From Bacteroides caecimuris (GTDB taxonomy: Bacteria > Bacteroidota > Bacteroidia > Bacteroidales > Bacteroidaceae), in assembly GCF_001688725.2 (NCBI RefSeq), contig NZ_CP015401.2, forward strand, positions 620,001 through 684,000: 64,000 bases of DNA. Reading direction: 5' to 3'. Made by a program: the position numbers and the translations under genes. Below are positions 58,292 through 64,000 of this stretch, piece after piece (position 1 is the first letter of the stretch; each line of letters starts with the position of its first letter). The notes beneath the pieces were generated by a model that had not been told where the DNA came from, did no database searches, and saw only the letters and a list, made by a program, of their open reading frames with translations.

Positions 58292-59299
58292 ATGAAACTA
58301 CGGATCTCTCTTCTTAATTTATTAATTGGTATGCTTTTCGCCTCCTGTGGGATAAGCACGGGAAAAGGTACGGAGCAGAAGGAAGAAGGGATTTCTGTTC
58401 TAAGATATGATAAGCTGTTGAGCGAATACGTTCGCTCCAACAGCTTTTCTGCTATGCAGAAGTTGACGATGGACTACCGTATGCCGACGAAAATTCTGAT
58501 TGAGGATGTGTTGTCTATCGGCACGGTAAAAGATGATACTATTTCGCAACGTCTGCAGAAATTCTATTCGGATACGACTTTAGTCCGTTTGCTTAGCGAT
58601 GTGGAAGCAAAGTACCCTAATCTGGATGAGGTGGAAAAAGGACTTAACAAAGGATTCCGGAAACTGAAGAAGGAAGTGCCTGATACGAAGGTGCCGTTTA
58701 TCTATTCGCAAGTGTCTGCCTTCAACGAATCTATTGTTTTGGTGGATTCTTTATTAGGGATCAGTCTTGATAAATATATGGGGGAAGATTATCCTCTCTA
58801 TAAGCGTTTCTATTACGATTATCAATGTCGTTCGATGCGTCCGGAACGGATTGTGCCGGATTGTTTTGCTTTTTATCTTTTGAGCCGTTACGGAATGGAT
58901 TATCATGAGGGTACTTGTCTGATTGACTTGATGATGCACTCCGGAAAAATCAATTACGTCGTGCAGAATCTGTTAGGATATAGTGATATCGGTGAAGCGA
59001 TGGGATATTCCAAGGGGGAAAGCGACTGGTGTAAGGAGAATGAAAAGGAGATATGGAATTATATCTGTACCAACGATCATCTGCATGCACGTGACCCGAT
59101 GGTGATCCGCTATTATATGAAACCTGCTCCGGCTGTCGATATGTTGGGTGCTCAAGCTCCGGCATTGATCGGAACATGGGTGGGTGCAAGAATCATCGCT
59201 TCTTATATGAAAAAGCATAAGGACATGAAACTGAAAGATCTCCTGGAATTTACAGATTATCAAGAGATGTTAAGTGAATCCAACTATTTGGCTTCCTGA
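58292..59299 (+). CDS. GldB-like lipoprotein
   Basis: 335 residues, lipoprotein signal MKLRISLLNLLIGMLFASC (Cys19). The body matches the gliding-motility GldB-related family of Bacteroidetes (DKYMGEDYPLYKRFYYDYQC, IVPDCFAFYLLSRYG, LIDLMMHSGKINYVVQNLLG, ALIGTWVGARIIASYM). The fold is related to DUF2268 zinc proteases, but I see no intact HExxH. In non-gliding Bacteroides its role is unknown; it may belong to the cell envelope. The tight spacing to fabI is a notable conserved-looking arrangement. Confidence 0.78.
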   Translation: MKLRISLLNLLIGMLFASCGISTGKGTEQKEEGISVLRYDKLLSEYVRSNSFSAMQKLTMDYRMPTKILIEDVLSIGTVKDDTISQRLQKFYSDTTLVRLLSDVEAKYPNLDEVEKGLNKGFRKLKKEVPDTKVPFIYSQVSAFNESIVLVDSLLGISLDKYMGEDYPLYKRFYYDYQCRSMRPERIVPDCFAFYLLSRYGMDYHEGTCLIDLMMHSGKINYVVQNLLGYSDIGEAMGYSKGESDWCKENEKEIWNYICTNDHLHARDPMVIRYYMKPAPAVDMLGAQAPALIGTWVGARIIASYMKKHKDMKLKDLLEFTDYQEMLSESNYLAS

Positions 59300-59384
59300 G
59301 CTGTTACATTTCTCAATGTTTAATTAGCTTTGCTCAAAACCTTATTTGATTTTTAAAGTATAGTCTTAATTCTCAATTAAAAAA

Positions 59385-60089
59385 GTGGAAACTGCCCTCT
59401 ATTTGTTGCCCGTGACGTTAGGTGATACGTCTATTGAAAAGGTATTGCCTTCTTATAATAAGGAGATTATCTCCGGTATCCGGTATTTTATAGTCGAAGA
59501 TGTTCGTTCTGCCCGGCGTTTCCTGAAAAAGGTGGACCGGGAGATTGATATTGATGCATTGACATTTTACCCGTTGAACAAGCATACTTCTCCTGATGAT
59601 ATTTCCGGTTATCTGCAACCTTTAGTAGGTGGTGCTTCAATGGGGGTGATCTCCGAAGCAGGTTGTCCGGCAGTAGCTGACCCAGGAGCTGATGTAGTTG
59701 CTATCGCACAGCGTAAAAAGTTGAAGGTGGTTCCTTTGGTTGGACCTTCTTCCATTATTCTTTCTGTGATGGCTTCCGGCTTTAACGGGCAGAGTTTTGC
59801 GTTTCATGGCTATCTGCCGATTGAATCGGGAGAGCGTGCCAAAAAACTAAAAGCACTGGAACAGCGTGTGTACGCTGAAAATCAAACGCAACTTTTCATT
59901 GAGACGCCTTACCGGAATCATAAGATGATAGAGGATATTTTGTTGAATTGCCGTCCTCAAACAAAGCTTTGTATCGCTGCCAATATTACTTGTGAAGGAG
60001 AGTATATACAGACACGTACAGTGAAGGAGTGGAAAGGACACGTGCCTGATTTATCTAAGATTCCTTGTATTTTTCTCTTATATAAATAA
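59385..60089 (+). CDS. SAM-dependent methyltransferase, RsmI-like tetrapyrrole-methylase fold
   Basis: 234 residues from a GTG start at 59385; no in-frame ATG gives the conserved N-terminus. The N-terminal ALYLLPVTLGD and the SAM-site motifs GGASMGVISEAGCPAVADPG and VPLVGPSSIILSVMASGF place it in the RsmI/YraL branch, which methylates 16S rRNA C1402 2'-O. It is shorter than RsmI (about 280), and many Bacteroidetes carry this shorter paralogue, so the exact substrate is uncertain. Its 3' end overlaps that of the convergent gene by 35 bp. Confidence 0.85.
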   Translation: METALYLLPVTLGDTSIEKVLPSYNKEIISGIRYFIVEDVRSARRFLKKVDREIDIDALTFYPLNKHTSPDDISGYLQPLVGGASMGVISEAGCPAVADPGADVVAIAQRKKLKVVPLVGPSSIILSVMASGFNGQSFAFHGYLPIESGERAKKLKALEQRVYAENQTQLFIETPYRNHKMIEDILLNCRPQTKLCIAANITCEGEYIQTRTVKEWKGHVPDLSKIPCIFLLYK

Positions 60090-61173
60090 CGCCTTTCAGG
60101 TGTTCATATTCATCTTCGAAGCAGCTGCTGAAGAAACCTTTTCCTAAGTTTTCCTCTATCTGTTTGAAACTCCACAGTTTACTGTTTTTAAAGCGGGGGT
60201 TACAAAGGATGGAATCATCTTTAATATCAACAATGAATAGATAGACAAGACGATTGGTCACTTCATTCTCGAAGTGATAAACGATGTTGAATTCAGGTTT
60301 GATACCTTTTTCATGAGGGAAAGCATGGTTGATTAAACGAGTGGCGCCTGCTTCCAAAGATTCTCCGAAGCGGAGATAGCATTCCATGGGAATATCTACT
60401 TTTCCTCTATCCAGAATGGCGGTTGATGACCTGTCGCAAAGGAATAACATCCCGTGAGTGGATATGGCAATTCTTATCACCGGATTGATATATGCGTTTT
60501 TGTAATTAGCAGCTTCTATTGCAGGTGTTTTTCCGATTACATCTCCTTTGGTGTTTACAATAGGAACGTATTCCGTATGAGACATTAAGTGATTGAAGAA
60601 ACGGATGGCAATCTGATTGAATAGAATGCTCATTAGAAAGACGGTAGGGGGCAACACCTTATAAAGTACAAAGATACTTGTTTTGCTCAACGGGTCTTGA
60701 AAAACGATGGTAATGCTAATTATAATAAAGTGCAATATACCGAAGAGCAAAGCGATACGTGCGGATACAACGGCTGCTTCTGCGCCTTGCGCATATAAAC
60801 GTTTGTTGCAAGAACCTGTCTGTTTTAAAAAATGGTTGATAAACCTTTTATTATGCATATAAAGGCTCAACATTGGAATGAGAATACTGACTTCAAGCGT
60901 AAGTGGAAGTGCGCCGGGAGGAACATAATCGCCGGGAATAAGGGCTGCCAAGGATAATAGTGCCAGCACTCCGGTTGCTATATAGAGGATAAAATTAGGA
61001 ATTAACATTCCCTTGCGTCGATAAGAAAGGTATATACCTACAATACCTATGCTTGTACCGATGTAAATAGCCGTGTCTTGCGTTATAAGTTCACACAACA
61101 AAATGGAAATAATAACGGGGATAAAACCCAGCGACATGTTAAATGCGGAAGAAAGTGTTCCTTTATGAGCCAT
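60055..61173 (-). CDS. Membrane protein with cytoplasmic NUDIX-like domain
   Basis: 372 residues. About seven membrane helices (LGFIPVIISILLCELI, AIYIGTSIGIVGIYLSY, ALLFGILHFIIISITIVF, VFLMSILFNQIAI) occupy the first 200 residues. Residues about 205-372 look like a NUDIX-fold domain (VPIVNTKGDVIGK, HGMLFLCDRSST, RFGESLEAGATRLINHAF, IVYHFENEVTNRLVYLFIV). A complete NUDIX box with REx2EE is not obvious, so hydrolase activity is doubtful. The type is conserved in Bacteroides; function unknown. Confidence 0.75.
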   Translation of the reverse strand: MAHKGTLSSAFNMSLGFIPVIISILLCELITQDTAIYIGTSIGIVGIYLSYRRKGMLIPNFILYIATGVLALLSLAALIPGDYVPPGALPLTLEVSILIPMLSLYMHNKRFINHFLKQTGSCNKRLYAQGAEAAVVSARIALLFGILHFIIISITIVFQDPLSKTSIFVLYKVLPPTVFLMSILFNQIAIRFFNHLMSHTEYVPIVNTKGDVIGKTPAIEAANYKNAYINPVIRIAISTHGMLFLCDRSSTAILDRGKVDIPMECYLRFGESLEAGATRLINHAFPHEKGIKPEFNIVYHFENEVTNRLVYLFIVDIKDDSILCNPRFKNSKLWSFKQIEENLGKGFFSSCFEDEYEHLKGVIYIREKYKES

Positions 61174-61236
61174 CTCTATACTTATGTTTATTTGTCGGTT
61201 CTATCAACAAAACAAATAGGGGATATGTTTTGTTTG

Positions 61237-62085
61237 CTAACGAATATGTTTCTCTGCGTGGTAGGAGGAACGAACAAGGGGAGCACTCTCTACGATGTTG
61301 AATCCTTTCTCTAAACCTACAATTTTATATTTCGCAAATTGTTGCGGAGTGATGTATGCTGCAACGGGATAATGTCGGTGACTCGGTTGAAGATATTGGC
61401 CTATGGTAAGAATCTGGCAACCGGCTGCTAATAGATCATCCATCAACGTTTCAACTTCTTCCGGGGTCTCACCCAGCCCGACCATAATACCGCTTTTAGA
61501 CTTGATTCCCTTCTCAGAAATGTGTCTGATAACTTGTAGGCTTGTATCATAATTTGCCGCACTGCGCACTAGCGGACTAATGCGGCGTACGGTTTCCATA
61601 TTGTGTGAAATAATGTCGGGACGGGCTTCGATTACCCAATCTACCAACTCCATCCTGCCTTGGAAATCAGGAATGAGCACTTCGATTGTTGTTTGTGGAT
61701 TCAGCCGTTTTATTTCCTGAATGGTATGTGCCCAATGTGCTGCTCCCAAATCCGGTAGATCATCCCTGTCTACGGAAGTGATGACAGCGTGATCCAGTTT
61801 CATCAGTGCGATGGATTCTGCTACATGGGTAGGTTCGTTTGCATCTAGCGGGTGCGGGCGCCCGGTTTGTGTGTTGCAGAATTTGCAACTGCGCGTGCAG
61901 ATGTCACCGCCAATCATAAAGGTAGCAGTTCCTTTTCCCCAACATTCTCCCATATTAGGGCAACGCCCACTGCTGCATATAGTATGCAAACAGTGGGAGT
62001 CGACAATCCGTTTGGTTTCGGTGTATCGTTCGTTGGCACCGATATTAATTTTGAGCCATTCGGGCTTACGTACTCTGTCCGTCAT
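61237..62085 (-). CDS. lipA: Lipoyl synthase
   Basis: 282 residues. The auxiliary cluster cysteines are Cys37, Cys42 and Cys48 (TICSSGRCPNMGECW) and the radical-SAM cysteines Cys63, Cys67 and Cys70 (DICTRSCKFCN). The C-terminal RSSYHA motif, whose Ser ligates the auxiliary cluster, is present. The enzyme inserts two sulfur atoms into octanoyl chains on lipoyl domains of dehydrogenases. Its ATG shares one base with the stop codon of the upstream peptidase gene (TAATG at 62083-62087), indicating translational coupling. Confidence 0.97.
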   Translation of the reverse strand: MTDRVRKPEWLKINIGANERYTETKRIVDSHCLHTICSSGRCPNMGECWGKGTATFMIGGDICTRSCKFCNTQTGRPHPLDANEPTHVAESIALMKLDHAVITSVDRDDLPDLGAAHWAHTIQEIKRLNPQTTIEVLIPDFQGRMELVDWVIEARPDIISHNMETVRRISPLVRSAANYDTSLQVIRHISEKGIKSKSGIMVGLGETPEEVETLMDDLLAAGCQILTIGQYLQPSHRHYPVAAYITPQQFAKYKIVGLEKGFNIVESAPLVRSSYHAEKHIR

Positions 62086-64000
62086 TATAAGTTATTCAAG
62101 AAAAAGTTGGTCAACCGTGTGTATAGGTGTTGGCGGGTATTGCCACCATATATTCCATGATTACGGTTTGTATACACTTGCATATCAAATTGTTTTCCAA
62201 GTTGAACCAATTGTTCGGCATATTCCGCACAATTTTGGAAGTGCACATTATCGTCTGCCATGCCATGCACCAACAACAAGTTTCCATGCAGTTTGTCAGC
62301 GCGGGTGAAAGCTGATGATTCCTTATAGCCTTCTGCGTTCTCTTTCGGAGTACGCATGAAGCGTTCTGTGTAGATAGTATCATAGAAACGCCAGTCGGTG
62401 GGTGCAGCCACTGCTACTCCTGCTTTGAATACGGGGGTTCCTTCGCTCATACTCATGAGAGTCATGTAGCCGCCGTAGCTCCAGCCCCAGATACCGATGC
62501 GATTTTTATCCACGTATGGTTGTTTGCCGAGATACAAGGCTGTTTCTACTTGATCTTTGGCTTCTTTGACTCCGATTTTAAGATAAGTACATTTCTCGAA
62601 AGCCTCTCCACGACCTCCTGTGCCGCGACCGTCTACACATACTACGATATAACCGAGGCTTGCCATGTATGTCTCCCAACTGATTTCCCAGGTATCCAAT
62701 ACCTGTTGAGAGCCCGGACCGCTATATTGATACATCAGTACCGGATATTTTTGGGATGCGGAGAAATTAACCGGTTTCATCATCCAACCGTTCAACTTCA
62801 CGCCATCTGTGGTTTGGAAAGTAAAAAACTCTTTTTGTGGCATTACATATCCGGACAATGTTTGTTTCAATTTGTCATTGGTAATAAGTGTTTTGAGTAT
62901 TTTGCCCGAATTATCATTCAGTGTAACCGTCATCGGAGTATTCAAGTTGGAGAACTTGTTCATGTAATACTTCATCGATTTGCTGAAGAGCGGTGTATTG
63001 GTTCCTACCTGTTGGGATAGTTTAATCTTTTTGCCCTTCTTGTCTGTTTTATAGACAGCTTTGCGCAGAGGGCTTTCTTCATTGCTGGTGTAATAGAAAG
63101 AACCGTCTTCTTCATCATATCCCAGAAAATCTTTCACCTCAAATTTACCGTTAGTAACCTTTTTAATCAGATTACCTCCCATACTGTACCAATAGAGGTG
63201 GCTGTAACCGTCACGTTCGCTAAGCAGGCTGAAATATTCCGGATAGAACTGGATGTTATCGAAAATCTTCTCTTTGATGTAATAAGGAGACTCATCGCGA
63301 AGTATTAGTTTGCAAAGTGTGGAACGAGGATCGGCAAAGTAAAGATCAAAACGGTCTTGATGGCGGTTCAATGTCATGATAGCCAATTTGTTGGCATCCT
63401 TTGTGAAGCGTATACGCGGAATGTATCCGTCTGCATCCAACGGAAGTTTCATTGTACGGGTGACATGTGATTTGATGTCATACGTACGTACCTCTACTTT
63501 CGAATTCGGATATCCGGCTTTCGGATACTTGTATGTATATTCGCCCGGATAATCTTTTAAAGCATCAATGTGGGGTGCCTGTCCGGCAAATACCGGGAAA
63601 GAGTAGGAGGGAACTTCCGACTCGTCGAAACGGATAAAAGCAATCAGCGTATTGTCGGCGCTGAATTCCAAAGCACGGTTGAAGCCGAATTCTTCTTCAT
63701 ACACCCAGTCAGGAATACCGTTGATTACAGCATTCTGTTTGCCATCTTCTGTGACCTGGCTTTCGCTATTGCCATAAAGCAGCTTAACAAGAAATATGTT
63801 ATTGTTGCGGACAAATGCAATCATGGTACCGTCCGGAGAGAAGACGGGGACCTGTTGAGGTCCACCGTCAGACAGCCGTTCAATAATGTTGTTTGTCGTA
63901 ACACCCTTGTCATTTCGTTTCAAAGGGTAAATGTAATGTACAGCTGTGTATGAATGCCTGTAAATAGGTGTTGTTTTGGTAGCAATCAGCAATTTCTGAC
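62085..64000 (-). CDS. Dipeptidyl peptidase IV family protein (S9B), 5' end outside window
   Basis: 638 codons are visible; the frame stays open to the right edge (QKLLIATKTTPIYRHSYTA), so the signal peptide and first propeller blades are missing. The DPP IV N-terminal propeller (FSPDGTMIAFVRNNNIFL, EEEFGFNRALEFSADNTLIA) is followed by the alpha/beta-hydrolase domain with nucleophile GWSYGGYM, Asp in GMADDNVHF and His in NRNHGIYGG, so the triad is intact. It removes Xaa-Pro or Xaa-Ala dipeptides from peptides in the periplasm. It is coupled to lipA. Confidence 0.95.
   Translation of the reverse strand, partial: QKLLIATKTTPIYRHSYTAVHYIYPLKRNDKGVTTNNIIERLSDGGPQQVPVFSPDGTMIAFVRNNNIFLVKLLYGNSESQVTEDGKQNAVINGIPDWVYEEEFGFNRALEFSADNTLIAFIRFDESEVPSYSFPVFAGQAPHIDALKDYPGEYTYKYPKAGYPNSKVEVRTYDIKSHVTRTMKLPLDADGYIPRIRFTKDANKLAIMTLNRHQDRFDLYFADPRSTLCKLILRDESPYYIKEKIFDNIQFYPEYFSLLSERDGYSHLYWYSMGGNLIKKVTNGKFEVKDFLGYDEEDGSFYYTSNEESPLRKAVYKTDKKGKKIKLSQQVGTNTPLFSKSMKYYMNKFSNLNTPMTVTLNDNSGKILKTLITNDKLKQTLSGYVMPQKEFFTFQTTDGVKLNGWMMKPVNFSASQKYPVLMYQYSGPGSQQVLDTWEISWETYMASLGYIVVCVDGRGTGGRGEAFEKCTYLKIGVKEAKDQVETALYLGKQPYVDKNRIGIWGWSYGGYMTLMSMSEGTPVFKAGVAVAAPTDWRFYDTIYTERFMRTPKENAEGYKESSAFTRADKLHGNLLLVHGMADDNVHFQNCAEYAEQLVQLGKQFDMQVYTNRNHGIYGGNTRQHLYTRLTNFFLNNL

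Noticed and set aside
1..64000. tRNA, rRNA, replication origin or complete insertion sequence
   Set aside because: I looked on both strands and saw no cloverleaf-type gene, rRNA motif, DnaA-box cluster or transposase with terminal repeats of an IS; a dedicated search could still find a short RNA.

Overview
The window looks like chromosome from a gut Bacteroides of the B. thetaiotaomicron / B. ovatus / B. xylanisolvens type. The signs are SusC/SusD pairs, a hybrid two-component regulator, fimbrillin-type lipoproteins, promoters of the TTTG-N19/20-TAnnTTTG form, and conjugative-transposon debris with RteC and AraC-like genes. Most of it is one large polysaccharide utilisation locus for the rhamnogalacturonan-I backbone of pectin. 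I see no rRNA, tRNA or CRISPR array.

Layout. 1-572: start of a SusC-type receptor on the minus strand. 581-2120: an apparent invertible segment with perfect 26-bp inverted ends, a tyrosine recombinase and one outward promoter. 2131-17215: a rightward operon of a leader ORF, two fimbrillin-like lipoproteins, two SusC/SusD pairs and a PL11 rhamnogalacturonan lyase, now fed by that promoter. 17393-34282: PL26 exo-lyase, tandem-SGNH acetylesterase (CE12-like), two GH105 unsaturated-galacturonyl hydrolases, two more PL11 lyases, rhamnose mutarotase and the regulator (HTCS). 34431-39634: accessory genes (transglutaminase-like protein, Rpn nuclease flanked by hairpin repeats, broken AAA-ATPase, DUF6078-like protein). 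40000-50324: a decayed second HTCS and a truncated third GH105, separated by about 7.8 kb of mobile-element remnant. That remnant contains a small integron-like cassette array. 50589-51310: MNT/HEPN pair with a broken HEPN gene. 51334-57076: HAD phosphatase, GH43, DUF4861 protein and GH28. 57428-64000: core genes (fabI, GldB-like lipoprotein, RsmI-like methylase, membrane/NUDIX-like protein, lipA, DPP IV).

How it fits together. Surface SusC/SusD proteins and lipoproteins should capture and import RG-I fragments. PL11 and PL26 lyases cleave the backbone, CE12 removes acetyl groups, GH28 and GH43 act on galacturonan and side chains, GH105 enzymes remove the unsaturated uronic acid left by lyases, and RhaM prepares released rhamnose. 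The HTCS probably senses an RG-I oligosaccharide. A box of the form TTTGTACnnTTCTnCATT lies about 39 bp upstream of the -7 element of two PL11 genes, in weaker form at PL26, and also inside the invertible promoter. This suggests that an inducible promoter is itself switched by DNA inversion between the RG-I uptake operon and the left-hand SusC gene.

The two strongest leads are this regulated invertible promoter and the recombinase-linked cassette array at 44901-48671, where unrelated small genes are separated by attC-like hairpins.
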